Below are positions 34,150 to 44,599 of a DNA stretch of 64,000 nt, in pieces. The position numbers were made by a program, and so were the translations under genes. Origin of the DNA: Diploptera punctata (taxonomy: Eukaryota > Arthropoda > Insecta > Blattodea > Blaberidae); the NCBI GenBank assembly GCA_030220185.1, contig JASPKZ010007430.1, forward strand, positions 885,001-949,000, in the 5' to 3' direction. The notes under the pieces are model-generated. The model worked only from the letters and a program-made list of their open reading frames with translations. It made no database searches and was not told the origin of the DNA. The number at the start of each line of letters is the position of its first letter. Positions within the stretch are counted from its first letter, which is position 1.

Positions 34150-34395
34150 TTTAGAGATGATTTATTAGAGTCATAAATTAGAATTGCGTAAGACCATACT
34201 CTAAGCCATAATTACTAAAAACCGAGGAAAGCTGTTGATCTAACTGTACGAAGTGCAATTTTGAACTCGTTGTTTGTTGGGTTCATCACATTTTAAGAGA
34301 TGATTTGTTACGGCAATACATTAGGATCGCTTCTGCCGTAAGACCAAGCTTTAAGCTCTAATGAGTAGAGGCTCAGGAAAGCAGATGTTGTCGGG
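34150..34395 (+). repeat. two diverged tandem copies of an about 95-bp unit
   Basis: 34150-34240 and 34300-34395 share AGAGATGATTT(A/G)TTA, GTAAGACCA(T/A), CTAAGC(C/T) and GGAAAGC in the same order. Confidence 0.55.
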
Positions 34396-34595
34396 AACAT
34401 CACTTCCCAAGAACCGGGTCATCCATTACAGTAAACTGCCTGTCCTTCCCTCGTCAACCCAAATAATCTCTTCTCATCCCGGCTATTATCCACACATCAA
34501 GATACTTGTAAACTTCTAGTTTATACTACAATGAAACACGTCATGTATCTTATTTATAATATACACTAATTCTTAAGGAAAATTATAATTACAAG

Positions 34596-34688
34596 AACTA
34601 ACTCACTGGCACTATCGAACCCAGGGATTCATGATCACGCGGATGTAAACTCTCCACACATCCTAATCCTGCGCTAATATTTTCCAAT
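34596..34688 (-). mobile_element. RTE-A 3' terminal fragment
   Basis: The reverse complement runs from GATTGGAAAATATTAGCGCA to CACTGGCACTATCGAACCC-type end, about the last 90 bp of the element. Confidence 0.8.
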
Positions 34689-34867
34689 CTTCTTCTTCTT
34701 CTACCTCGGCTTTCCCCCACTTATAGGTTTGCCGTCTTCAGTTTTCATTTATATCTATCATTGCAATCTCCTTCTTCCAAATTCCTATCATCCATTATAG
34801 TTCTGACATAAGTTTTCCATTTTCATCTTGGTCTGCCACGTTTATTTCTTCCAGGTGGTGACCATTG

Positions 34868-34869
<2 letters not shown>

Positions 34870-34908
<39 letters not shown>
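34870..34908. repeat. (TA)n microsatellite
   Basis: About 19 TA units inside the RT remnant, between its WYGYVQ and PPGR segments. Confidence 0.95.
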
Positions 34909-34910
<2 letters not shown>

Positions 34911-35034
34911 ATATTTCATCTTCCATTCCCTGTACATAGCCATACTATTTAAGAGTTAGATTTTCAATCCTCTTAACAACAGTTGTGGTGATATTAATTT
35001 CTCTCCAAAGGAATTAATTTCTTATTTTATCCTG

Positions 35035-35381
35035 GTCCCGCGCCGTAGCCGAGCGGTTAAGGTAGGAAGCCTTTGACGCAGAGCTACGGGACTTGCGCTG
35101 GTTCGAGTCTCTATGGGGGAAGAAATTTTCTCATGGTATTTCGGCCAGTATGGGACCGGTGCCCACCCAGCATCGTGAGGCAATTGGGTAGCTACAATAA
35201 GTAGCGGCTCCAGGTTGAGGAACCAGCTATAACGGCTGGGGGACTCGACATGCTAACCACATGTCACCCCTACACTGGCTGTTGATCATCTACCTCTGTG
35301 ATTGACACATGTGGATGTGAAGGGCCAGCAGCCGGCTGGTAAAAGGGCAACCGCTGAAAAGTGGAAAGACCCTCAATCGGA
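35035..35381 (+). mobile_element. SINE family D, 11-bp TSD
   Basis: Head CGCCGTAGCCGAGCGGTTAA (close to a tRNA A box) and B-box TGGTTCGAGTCTCT, then GTATTTCGGCCAGTATGGG, CTATAACGGCTGGGGGACTC and GACATGCTAACCACATGTC. The direct repeat ATTTTATCCTG (35024-35034, 35382-35392) bounds 347 bp exactly. Other copies: 48214-48535 (+), 13050-13205 (-), 44600-44690 (-), 46278-46352 (-). Confidence 0.88.
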
Positions 35382-35574
35382 ATTTTATCCTGTCTTGTTT
35401 TTAAATGCTTCTTCTAAGATAGTCAAATCCAACTGTTCTACTTTTATTCTTTTGTAATTCCGTCAACGACCAAGTTTCACTTCCATATAAAAAAATCTGT
35501 ATTATGCTCTTATAAATTTTCATTTTAGTTTCCTTTGTAATATTTTTGTTCCAAATTATTCCATGTAATGTATT

Positions 35575-36365
35575 TCCCACTCATTTCATGTATAATTCAT
35601 CTCCCTCAAATCATTATTAAAGTTATTCTACCATCTCATGTATAACTTATTGGGCTTTCTCACTAAGTTTTCATGCCCCTTTTTCATTCTGCATTCGTAC
35701 CATATGCCCAGTCCAACGCAGTCTATGAGACTTGATTGTTCTTCTTACATTCGGTTTCAATAAAGATCATGTAGCTCATTGCTATGTAGTTTTCTCATTC
35801 ATCTGATTGTACATCTCTCTTCGGTTCAATAATAATATTCTAAAGAAACTTTATTCTCAAGTACTTATATTTTTTCCACTTATAAAGTAAGATACTATGT
35901 TTCGCATCCATATAACAGAGAATGACAATTTTATGTATTTTCAGTTTAACATTTTTAAGAGAAGTTGGTTTGACAATAGCCCCTGTAAAGAACTACATCT
36001 ATTTCCAGAGTTAAGCCTATTTAACTGTTTTACACTTTATTCGTGTTTATAAATATTGTTCCTAGGTATTAGAATTTCGCCACTTCTTCAAAATTTCTTT
36101 TATTTGTTATTAAGTTTCCATCTCCATTTAATAATTTAATAATAATATTTGTACGTGTGAATATATTTAAATTTATTGTTATTGACTTCCAGCCCCAGTT
36201 TATTAATGCTACTTAATAGAATGATTGTGTTGGGTTTTGGTATTACTTCACAATTACCTAATAACATTACGTTATCAGTATATACCAACAACTGATTAAT
36301 ACCATTGAGTTGTACACTTTTATATTCTAGAAAGTTTTGATAATACAAAATTCAATGGTAGAGGA
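35575..36365 (-). mobile_element. RTE-A RT-to-C-terminal fragment, old
   Basis: The reverse complement covers the LQLNGINxLLVYTDN region (36348-36290; the catalytic YADD is altered), the DSEEILKA-equivalent, EFKYLGTI, the VILxxxLYGC-equivalent and the DEQTGE region, down to the VGRP stretch. Highly diverged, with many stops. Confidence 0.75.
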
Positions 36366-36940
36366 GAAAGTTCTTGTAAATGGTGGAAATATATCTAATA
36401 CACTTTGGAGTTAATGTCACATTTGAATTGTATACATATCCATGAATATAATTTAAATTAGCTATGTTAAATATTTATTCTTTCGCCCGGAATTTAGCTT
36501 TTATGCCTATTTATTCCTGAAGGAAAATAAATAAATAAATAAATAAATAAAAACCAATGAATGCTATAGGCAGAAGTTTAACGAACACTTGTTCTATCTA
36601 GATGTGTTTACTGTTCCTAAATGCGCATTTTACCTATTAGTACCTATTTGCTGCTTTGGTCCTATATTAGTACCTATTTTGTGTTCTTGAACCTATAAAA
36701 ACCTTTTTCTTCAAAATTAGATTTACGTAATAATTATATCCTATTTAGCGTTGCCGGGTCTCCGAAAATTTCAGGAGATCAAAACTTTTCCACTTTCCGA
36801 AAATATACGAAATATATTATTTGTAATCTCCAATATTTTTTTATAATCTATGAAATTATTTTTTAAAACTAAATCCAATATCTGACTGATTAAACTTTGA
36901 AATATACTTAACGAAAATAAACGTTATAGGCCTATTAGTG
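36366..36940. other. AT-rich with (AAAT)n at 36524-36553
   Basis: Contains about 7 AAAT units and, at 36630-36690, a phrase ATTAGTACCTATTT repeated twice. No gene. Confidence 0.6.
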
Positions 36941-37194
36941 ATTTCTTTAATTTTTAATTAAATAAAAATAAAACTTATAGTTTATTTGATTTTCATATTT
37001 ATTAAGATATAATTCAGTTACAGCTGTTTCGGTACACTGCACCTTCTTCAGACATGTTAAATTATGAATTGTGTTATTATAGTACATATCAACTGATCTA
37101 AGCAACAATACAACAATAATTTATTTAAATTTTTTAATTTAACAAAGACGATTCATTCAAATTAAGTTGAGAATTAAAAAAATTATTACTACTT

Positions 37195-37606
37195 TTCAAT
37201 TTATTTATTTCTACAGCCTCCCTTGTATACCTTCTTACCCTTATCACAAACATGTACAATTTCAAAATTTGGATCGAAACAATGATTAAATTGGAATCGG
37301 TGGTTAGCATATTTTGAATGTTCTAAATTTCAGTTATATGCTCTCATGTGTTCCTTTATACGAGAGATAAAAGGTCTACCAGTTTATCCTATATAGACAT
37401 TGTCACATGTGCCAAACTTCAATTTATATACACCTCATAATTTTTCTTTTTTTATTCTGGTTTTATTGATTTTTATTATATATTGTAAAGTTTTGTTAGT
37501 TTTAAATGTCACATTAATGTTCAACTTTTTAAAGTGTTTAGATATTTTATTGGAAATTGGGCCTATGTATGACATTATGCCATATTTCTTTACGTTTTCC
37601 TTGGGT
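37195..37606 (-). pseudogene. PLE C-terminal region, left arm
   Basis: Read outward on the - strand: SYIGPISNKISKHFKKLNIN and VTFKTNKTL (the segment before the endonuclease), then after a stop GVYKLKFGTCDNVYIG, SRIKEHMRAYN and KYANHRFQFNH. The GVYK...YIG pair and the R...EH motif are the GIY-YIG endonuclease core. Stops precede GVYK and follow YIG. Confidence 0.82.
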
Positions 37607-37612
37607 AAAGGA

Positions 37613-38015
37613 AAACATAAAGAAATATGTCATAATGTCATACATAGGCCCAATTTCCAATATCTAAACACTTTAAAATTTGAACATTAATGTGGTATTT
37701 AAAACTAACAAAACTTTATAAAATATAATAAAAAACAATAAAACCAAAATAAAAGAAGAAAAATTATCAGGTGTATATAAATTGAAGTGTGGCACATGTG
37801 ACAATGTCTATATAGGACAAACTGGTAGATCTTTTATCTCTCGTATATAGGAACACATGAGAGCAAATAACAGAAATTTAGAATATTCAAAATATGCTAA
37901 CCACCTATTCCAATTTAATCATTGTTTCGATCCAAATTTTGAAATTTTACACGTTTGTGATAAGGGTAAGAAGTTGGATCTTTTGGAGGCTGTAGAAATA
38001 AATAAATAAATAAAT
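37613..38015 (+). pseudogene. PLE C-terminal region with GIY-YIG endonuclease, right arm
   Basis: On the + strand the segment from 37770 reads GVYKLKCGTCDNVYIGQTGR, then SFISRI, a stop, EHMRANNRNLEYSKYANHLF and later KLDLLEAVEINK. This is the GIY-YIG fold of Penelope-like elements with the CxxC-like Cys pair (KCGTC) preceding YIG. One stop lies between ISRI and EHMR. The upstream part (37613-37765) holds the ISKHFK-type segment out of frame. The RT domain is absent because both arms are truncated at the same point. Confidence 0.82.
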
Positions 38016-38322
38016 AAATTGAAAAGTAGTAATAAATTGTTATATTATCAACTTGATTTGAATGAATCGACTTTGTTAAATTTAAAAATTTAAATAAATT
38101 ATTGTTGTATTGTTGCTTAGATCAGTTGATATGTACTATAATAAAACAATTCATAATTTGTTAACATGTCTAAACAAGGTGCAATGTACCGAAACAGCTG
38201 TAACTGAATTATATCTTAATAAATATGAAAATCAAATAAAACTATAAGTTTTATTTTTATTTAGTTAATGGATATGGGTTTTCATCAAGTAAACACTAAC
38301 TCAATTGATTATTTCTTTAATT

Positions 38323-38934
38323 GTTGACTTTTAACGCTTCTCTAAATATAAAATATGCAACCTCTAGAATAATTAATTGCATACATCAACTCTGAAGAAA
38401 CGTTTATGGTCAATACATATAATTATTATAGTTAATTCACTTTATTTAATTTATTAATTTCACAATTTATTATTCTTACGTTCAATTCCATTAACTCAGT
38501 TTAATCTCTCATTTTACAAGTACTGTTTATATGGCAATGCCACCTGGGCCTTACAGTAATACGATCTGTTAACTATGGTTCACACAAACACTTTTTTGAC
38601 CACACAAGGACACGAAGGGCTCCCCGAATTAGTGACCTGGTCACTGTCAGAACTTCCTCCGAGACAGCACAAAATTATGACAAAACACACCATTCACATA
38701 TATTCATACAAAACTTGGAAATTAGTAATAATTATTATAATGACCAGATGATGTACGGAGTCCATTTAAGCCTTAAAGTTTCCTGACATTTGTCTTATTA
38801 CTCTTATATCCGTATTGATATTAACGGTTGTGGTATTATGTGGTATTGCATATTCTAAAAACTTAAATTAGGATTTTATAGCTTGTTTATAAAAGTTTTT
38901 AAAGCCCATTTTAGATGTATGATAACATTCAAAT
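38323..38934. other. no recognised feature
   Basis: AT-rich, no motif noticed. Confidence 0.5.
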
Positions 38935-39010
38935 ACATACCTGCTTTGTTATAATTAAATCTTTAACATTGAGCAATGCAAGCTTAATATGGTATGATAA
39001 GAAAAATAAA

Positions 39011-39081
39011 TGCCTGGACGGGATTCGAACCCGGATCTCTGAGTCTGTACCTCAGCGTGATATCCATTACACTACCAGGCG
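39011..39081 (-). pseudogene. tRNA-like sequence (Val-like D arm, ACA at the anticodon)
   Basis: The 71-nt - strand segment folds as a cloverleaf: acceptor CGCCTGG/CCAGGCA (first pair C-A mismatched), a D region GTAGTGTAATGGATATCAC resembling tRNA-Val, a perfect anticodon stem CTGAG/CTCAG with loop GTACAGA, and a T loop TTCGAAT. ACA would be a Cys-type anticodon not normally used, and the T stem has a mismatch. It is therefore probably a SINE promoter head, not a working tRNA. Confidence 0.6.
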
Positions 39082-39308
39082 AATCCAATTCAAACACTTA
39101 TTTTTCTTATATATGTATTATACTCTCCATTATTACTAGATGTCGCGAGAACACTGTCTTCACTGCCATCTAGTAGCTGACTATATCAAGTAAGCAAATT
39201 AAAGAGAATATTTATTTTACTTTATAGCAGTGACGCTTTATCGATGTTATAATTAAATCTTTAACATTGAGCAATGCAAGCTTAATATGGTATGATAAGA
39301 AAAATAAA

Positions 39309-39379
39309 TGCCTGGACGGGATTCGAACCCGGATCTCTGAGTATGTACCTCAGCGTGATATCCATTACACTACCAGGCG
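39309..39379 (-). pseudogene. tRNA-like sequence, second tandem copy
   Basis: Differs from the copy at 39011 by one base in the anticodon loop (GTACATA). Same structure and same reservations. Confidence 0.6.
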
Positions 39380-39699
39380 AATCCAATTCAAACACTTATT
39401 TTTCTTATATATGTATTATACTCTCCATTATTACTAGATGTCGCGAGAACACTGTCTTCACTGCCATCTAGTAGCTGACTATATCAAGTAAGCAAATTAA
39501 AGAGAATATTTATTTTACTTTATAGCAGTGACGCTTTATCGATGTTATAATTAAATCTTTAACATTGAGCAATGCAAGCTTAATATGGTATGATAAGAAA
39601 AATAAAAAAATAAATGCCTGGACGGGATTCGAATCCGGGTTCGAATCCCGTCCAGGCATTTATTTTTCTTATCATACCACATACCTGCTTTGTCAGTGC

Positions 39700-40200
39700 C
39701 GTCGTCCTCAACTTGTAAAAATATGTGTGTGCGTTTCTTTTCCTGAAGGCCTTTCAGAATATCTGTTCTATCATCAGCAGGTATAATTCTTCGCTACGTT
39801 TGTTGAGATGTTATCGATGATATTGGTCTTGATGTAGTGTTGTCCTTAACTAAAGTGTTCTTTCTGACGATACTGAACAGCGCAGAGAGTTGTTTAGTCG
39901 CGGGGAGTGTTTTCATTTATTAACAACTTGTTATCTATTTCTTTGGTAATTTCAAGGTCTTCCAATATGTTAATTTTTATCGGGTTTCCCTCTTTGTGTA
40001 TTATGAGGGTGTCTTCTATTGAATTCATTCTATGACCGGCGTTTATTATGTGTTTTGCGTAATTAGACTTTCCGTTCGCGTAGACGAAGTCGTTACGATG
40101 CTCTTTAAACCTTATGTTGAAATTTCTTTTCATTCTACCTATATAGAACTTGTCACAATCTTTGCATGCCTAAAATTCGAGGTGTAACTATTACTATTGT
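39700..40200 (-). pseudogene. Penelope-like element GIY-YIG fragment and 3' tail
   Basis: On the - strand (from about 40172): CKDCDKFYIGRMKRNFNIRF, KEHRNDFVYANGKSNYAKHI and NAGHR, ending NKLLINENTPRD. This is the second half of a GIY-YIG endonuclease, with the Cys pair, YIG, R and EH motifs, from a PLE family different from the one at 36953. The 3' tail (CTGCTGATGATAGAACAGAT, GAAAGGCC) matches 29535-29650. The 5' side is lost at the (TTA)n array. Confidence 0.82.
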
Positions 40201-40204
40201 GATG

Positions 40205-40205
<1 letters not shown>

Positions 40206-40268
<63 letters not shown>
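40206..40268. repeat. (TTA)n microsatellite
   Basis: About 20 units separating the PLE fragment from the RTE-A copy; the RTE-A target site overlaps its right end. Confidence 0.95.
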
Positions 40269-40270
<2 letters not shown>

Positions 40271-40272
40271 TT

Positions 40273-42079
40273 GAAATGAATGCAAAAAATAGGAACATTA
40301 GAGAATTATATCAGGGAATTAGTATAGAGAAGAAAGGGTTTCAGGCTAGAACAAACATAATTCGGAATGAAAATGGGGATATGATTGCAGATTCCAAGAG
40401 TATATTAAATAGATGGAAAAGTTATTTTAATCAGCTATTAAATGTACATACAGAACAGGACATTGAGGAGGATAAGTTACAGACAGCAGAAATGCTAGTC
40501 GCAGAGCCAAGTGCATTAGAGGTTGAAATGGCAATTGAAAAATTGAAGATGTATAAAGCATCAGGTTCAGATGAGATCCCAGCAGAACTGATAAAATCAG
40601 GGGGAGAAAAATTGATGGACAAGATACGCTGTTTGCTTAGTATGATTTGGGAAAAAAGAAGCTCTTCCAGATGAATGGAAGGAATCAATTATCGTACCAA
40701 TTTATAAGAAAGGAGATAAAACTGATTGCAACAAACTATAGGGGCATCTCATTACTTTCAACTTCGTACAAAATTCTAACAAATATATTAGTAAGCAGAC
40801 TTACTCCCTATATTGATGACATTCTAGGAGATCATCAATGTGCATTTAGAAGAAACAGGTCTACAACAGATCAGATTTTTAGTATAAGACAGATTTTAGA
40901 AAATAAATGGGAATATAATGGTACTGTACATCAACTATACGTAGACTTCCAAAAAGCATATGATTCAATTAAGAGGGAGAAGTTATATAGTATCCTGCTG
41001 GAGTTCGGAATTCCTAAAAAGTTAGTTAGACTTATACGAATGTGTCTAAATGGCTCAACGAGTAGGGTGTGTGTAGGCAAACAGTTTTCAGACAATTTTG
41101 AAATCCAGAATGGGTTGAAGCAAGGAGATGCACTATCTCCTCTACTATTTAATTTTGTACTAGAGCATGCCATTAAATCTTTAGAGAATGAGGAAGGCTT
41201 ACAACTCAATGGTATTAATAAGTTGTTAGTTATGTATTATGCTGATGATGTAGTACTACTGGCCGATAGCGAGGAGATACTAAAGGCCAACACGCATACA
41301 CTATTGAGTAACACTAAGAAATTAGGACTGGAAGTAAATATCAGTAAAACTAAATATATGGTCACATGTAGAAATACATTATATAATGGAAATGGACAGC
41401 TAATGACAAATGAGGGAAATTTTGAGGAATTGGCTGAATTCAAATACCTAGGAACAATAATCACAAATAGGAATGAGATGCACAAAGAAATTAAACAATA
41501 GGCTCAATTCTGGAAATGCATGCTATTATGCATTGCAGAGACTTTTGATGTCCCAACTCCTTTCAAAAAACGTTAAGCTGAAAAATATATAAAACTATTA
41601 TTCTACCAGTTATATTATATGGGTGCGAAACATGGACTCTTACTTTAAGGAAGGAAAGGAGATTACGAGTATTTGAGAATAAAGTTCTTAGGAAATTTTT
41701 GGACCAAAGAGAGATGAAACATACAGGTGAATGGAGAAAGACTACATAACAATGAACTACATGGTCTTTATAGGAAGCCAGATATAATAAGAACAGTTAA
41801 GTCCCGTAGACTGCGATGGGCAGGACATGTTGCGCGTATGGGGAATGAAAGACTTGCATGGAAACTTCTTGTAGGAAAGCCAGAAGGAAAACGCCCAGTT
41901 GGTAGACCAAGAATGAGGTGGGAGAACAACATTAACTATGATTTGAGGGAAGTAGATTATACAGGGAATGATTGGAAAGCATTAGCTCAGGATAGGGATG
42001 TATGGAGAGCTTATTTCCGTGCGGCCATGAACCTACGGGTTCGATAGTGCCAGTGAGTAAGTAAGTATGAGTAAGTAAG
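40273..42079 (+). mobile_element. RTE-A retrotransposon, 5'-truncated, 12-bp TSD
   Basis: An 1807-bp insertion bounded by TATTATTAATTT (40261-40272, 42080-42091). It begins inside the ORF after the endonuclease and ends with a GTAAGTAAG-type tail after GTTCGATAGTGCCAGTGAG. Compared with 52365-55630 it is highly similar, with different disabling mutations, which marks two independent recent-looking insertions. Confidence 0.9.
40276..42050 (+). pseudogene. RTE-A reverse transcriptase (frameshifted)
   Basis: Three frames cover the protein: 40276-40674 (pre-RT region), 40700-41501 (RT palm) and 41580-42047 (C-terminal region). RT motifs in order: NYRGISLLSTSYKILTNILV, AFRRNRSTTDQIFSIRQ, LYVDFQKAYDSI (first catalytic Asp), NGLKQGDALSPLLFNFVLE, and a YADD box preceded by two extra residues (LLVMYYADD instead of LLVYADD). 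The C-terminus has HNNELHGLYRKPDIIRTVKS, VGRPRMRW and a stop after MNLRVR. Breaks: one frameshift near 40660, a stop near 41500, and further shifts near 41580 and 41740. Confidence 0.9.
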
Positions 42080-42091
42080 TATTATTAATTT

Positions 42092-42599
42092 ATGTATGTT
42101 GGAACATCTTATATGCATACCAGAAGGTCTTGTGAGGTATTTGTATTTGGTAGGAAAAATAAGTGATTGATTGATTGATGGGTTTTTGTCGTAAAAGTAA
42201 ATAAACCAACGGAGTATTAGATTTGAAGATCGTCATTCTGGCAAGTTTTATAATACTGTGTTTGAAGAGAAAATAAAACAGCTACACTCGAGACTTCTCA
42301 GAATGGTGAAGGCTGAAAGTTAATAAATGTGCGGAATGTTAGAAAACAAATGAAAGCAGCTGTGGCACAAGAAAAATGCCGGAGAAAATTCAAGATGCCA
42401 GTCAAAGGAAGGCGAGAAGACAGCAAAAGAATCATCGGAAGAAAACAAAGATCATCACAAGTACAGTAGACCTATATCACAGGAGAACATAGTTACACTG
42501 TGAAAAGAAAAACAGACTTGATACTCGAGATCATGATGATATTGAAAGTGTGAAAGAGGGCTAGAAAAATGAACAGTTTACGTAGAAAAGTCGTCAGAT
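42092..42599. other. no recognised gene
   Basis: Includes a short (GATT)n run near 42164-42176. Other sequence is unrecognised. Confidence 0.5.
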
Positions 42600-42930
42600 A
42601 TTTTAATGAAATATATTTATTTAAATATAGATTTTCAATGTTACACATCTTTCTGTGCCTAAAGTTTATTTTCATTCTCCACTCGACCTTATCCATCCAC
42701 TCCAAGTCCTATAGCCCTCTTGTTCTCATTCCAGTATTTATTTCTAGTTTCCACGAGTTTTCGAGGTATTGCTTTCTTTCTTCTTCCAGGTGGACACCAT
42801 TCCAATGTTTTTGTGGGTAATATTTCTTCTTACATTCGTCGTATACAAATTCAATTGCTTACATAATGTGCTATTGAATATTTCAGATTTTTTTTGTATG
42901 GCTCTATTTCTTATTTTTTCCAATTTTGAA
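42600..42930 (-). pseudogene. LINE X 3' end fragment
   Basis: The - strand resembles 9446-9655: TGGTGTCCACCTGGAAGAAG (PPGRR), the ACAAGAGGGC segment, MEWMDKVEWRMKINF and an identical AGGCACAGAAAGATGTGTAA 3' region. It extends about 95 bp further 5' than the 9-kb copy, to the (AAT)n at 42931. Confidence 0.75.
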
Positions 42931-43042
<112 letters not shown>

Positions 43043-43109
43043 TTTTCTTCTTCTTAAACCTTTTTGGAGCCGGAATGAACCAAAAAGATTTAATCCTTGC
43101 AAAAACAAG

Positions 43110-43110
<1 letters not shown>

Positions 43111-43186
<76 letters not shown>

Positions 43187-43187
43187 T
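43111..43187. repeat. (AAT)n array ending in (ATT)n
   Basis: About 21 AAT units followed by 4 ATT units. The 68 bp between this and the previous array is unrecognised. Confidence 0.95.
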
Positions 43188-43382
43188 CATTTTACTTGGA
43201 AGAGTTAATGTCTACTACATAACTAGCTTAGATAAAATTTACAATAATTAGTCTTACAACTAAGTTTTAATAAAGTTAATGATTACACAGTAGGCTATGC
43301 CTAAAACATAATATTTATAAAATATGTGTTAATTTAGTCTAAATTTAACGAATGAAGGTAATAAGTAGATAAGAATTCAACG

Positions 43383-43570
43383 ATGTGATCTAATGGTAAT
43401 GACATTGCCTTAGACAGAGTTGGCCTGGGTTCGTTCACCGGTTGGGACAAGTTTCCTGATTTATTTATTTTTTTCGGATCCTCCCCCCCTAGAATAGAAG
43501 ATAGAAATCATGAAATTTTAAGGCCCAAATAGTCCTACAAGAACCACCTGGCCATCACGATCGTTCATAT
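43383..43570 (+). mobile_element. SINE A-like head fragment, degenerate
   Basis: CCTGGGTTCG and CACCGGTTGGGACAAGTTTC, then AAGGCCCAAATAGTCC and ACCTGGCCATCA follow the SINE A/A2 order with many changes. Confidence 0.6.
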
Positions 43571-43863
43571 ATTCGCCTTGTTTTAATATGAATATATGAG
43601 TGAATTATTTATCTTGTCTTAAATTTTCATGTTGCTTGGAGATGGTCCTACCATTAAACTGATCAATCATCTAGGAAGACCCTTCATGTCTTTGTGGTTA
43701 AAAAAATGTGTGTGTGATTGAGAGTTTATAATTCTCTCCCGATAGGTCGTGTCCATGAAAGGCCCGGGTGACGTGAGGATGTAAATGTGTATTAAAGGGA
43801 GAGGTTATACTAAGATAAAGACAGAAAGAAAGAAAGAAAAAATAAAGAAGATAAATTAATTTA

Positions 43864-44051
43864 ATCAATTGAGTTGGTGTTTACTTAATGAAAATCCATA
43901 TTTATTAATTAAATAAAAATAAAACGCAGTTTTATTTGATTTTCATATTTATTATATAATTCAGTGACAGCTGTTTCGGTAAACAGCTGTCACTGAATTA
44001 TATAATAAATATGAAAATCAAATAAAACTACGTTTTATTTTTATTTAATTA
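43864..44051. mobile_element. PLE foldback insertion, 13-bp TSD
   Basis: 188 bp. The arms are the same 3' tail as the 36953 element (AACAGCTGTCACTGAATTATA, AAATATGAAAATCAAATAAA), meeting head-to-head at about 43979 within CTGTTTCGGTAAACAG. The left copy continues 40 bp further (ATCAATTGAGTTGGTGTTTA inverted). The direct repeat ATAAATTAATTTA flanks it (43851-43863, 44052-44064). Only about 65-70 bp of each arm remain, so there is no coding sequence. Confidence 0.9.
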
Positions 44052-44064
44052 ATAAATTAATTTA

Positions 44065-44599
44065 AGTGAAAATAAAATTAATAATGACAAAAAATAAATT
44101 CCATTGTTTGAAAGAGAAAACTTAATTATGCAACAAGTAACTGTATAACCTTGACCTAAAAATGGTACGTGTGCATCACCTCTGATATCTCGAGGAAAGA
44201 ATTCCAGTAGCGGGCGGTGGCTGCTGTGAAACAAGTAGAGTAAAGAGAAGTCTTATGAAGATATATTGTTAGCAGATTATTAAATTGTGACCTATTGTCA
44301 AAAATGTGGTCAGAAGATAACGTACGTCAGGTAAATAGGGGTAGAAAATTACAGAAACTTGTAAAAAAAAAGGAAAGATAATGCAAATTATGCCAGTCGC
44401 GAAGACGGGTTCAAGAGGGATTATTGAAGGTTAGGGAAATGTGGTCTTAACGAAAAGTATTGAAAATTAAATAACGCAAGCATTATGAACACGCTCTATC
44501 TCTAAAACAAGCGAACTTTAGTTCATTGTAATATAAAACAACTCCATGGCGCGTCAGAGTTAGAATGCAAGTGGTCTACCTCCCTGCTGTTGTCCTAAC
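44065..44599. other. no recognised feature
   Basis: AT-rich, no repeat match or motif. Confidence 0.5.

Larger units (their letters stand above)
34690..35574 (-). pseudogene. non-LTR RT C-terminal part split by (TA)n and SINE D
   Basis: The - strand, 35574 to 35393, encodes KIYKSIIQIFLYGSETWSLT and TVGFDYLRRS. 35023-34910 continues with VVKRIENLTLK and a WYGYVQ-like segment. 34868-34690 ends with WSPPGRNKRGRPR and a (GAA)n-rich tail. Stops and frameshifts are present. The order YGSETW, LRRS, WYGHV-like, GRP is that of X-type elements. SINE D (35035-35381) and the (TA)n at 34870-34908 interrupt it. Confidence 0.75.
36953..38310. mobile_element. Penelope-like element as head-to-head inverted dimer, 12-bp TSD
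   Basis: A 1358-bp insertion of two 5'-truncated copies in opposite orientation, meeting near 37607-37612 (CGTTTTCCTTGGGTAAAGGA). Each arm, read outward, has the end of the RT region, the GIY-YIG domain, a stop and a 3' tail with ACCGAAACAGCTGTAACTG. The right copy extends about 60 bp further, to ACTCAATTGATT. The direct repeat ATTTCTTTAATT (36941-36952, 38311-38322) encloses both copies, so they entered, or now sit, as one unit. Confidence 0.9.
38950..39678 (-). mobile_element. tandem tRNA-like SINE array with inverted terminal piece, 15-bp TSD
   Basis: A 298-bp unit is present as two near-perfect copies (starting at 38948 and 39246) plus the start of a third (39544). Each carries a tRNA-like segment on the - strand. 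The third copy turns around at 39634-39639 into an inverted piece, giving a hairpin with 19-bp perfect inner arms. The direct repeat ACATACCTGCTTTGT flanks the whole (38935-38949, 39679-39693). Another fragment of the unit is at 60547-60601. Confidence 0.82.

Noticed and set aside
39011..39379. Two functional tRNA genes
   Set aside because: Acceptor and T-stem mismatches, an unusual ACA anticodon, and location in a tandem mobile array argue for a SINE-type tRNA-like head.
38948..39604. CRISPR-like or satellite array
   Set aside because: Only two and a fraction long units, with a tRNA-like core and a surrounding TSD; this is an insertion, not a CRISPR or satellite.
43979..43980. Palindromic terminator or regulatory hairpin
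   Set aside because: The palindrome extends over the whole 188-bp insertion and is bounded by a TSD, so it is a foldback element.
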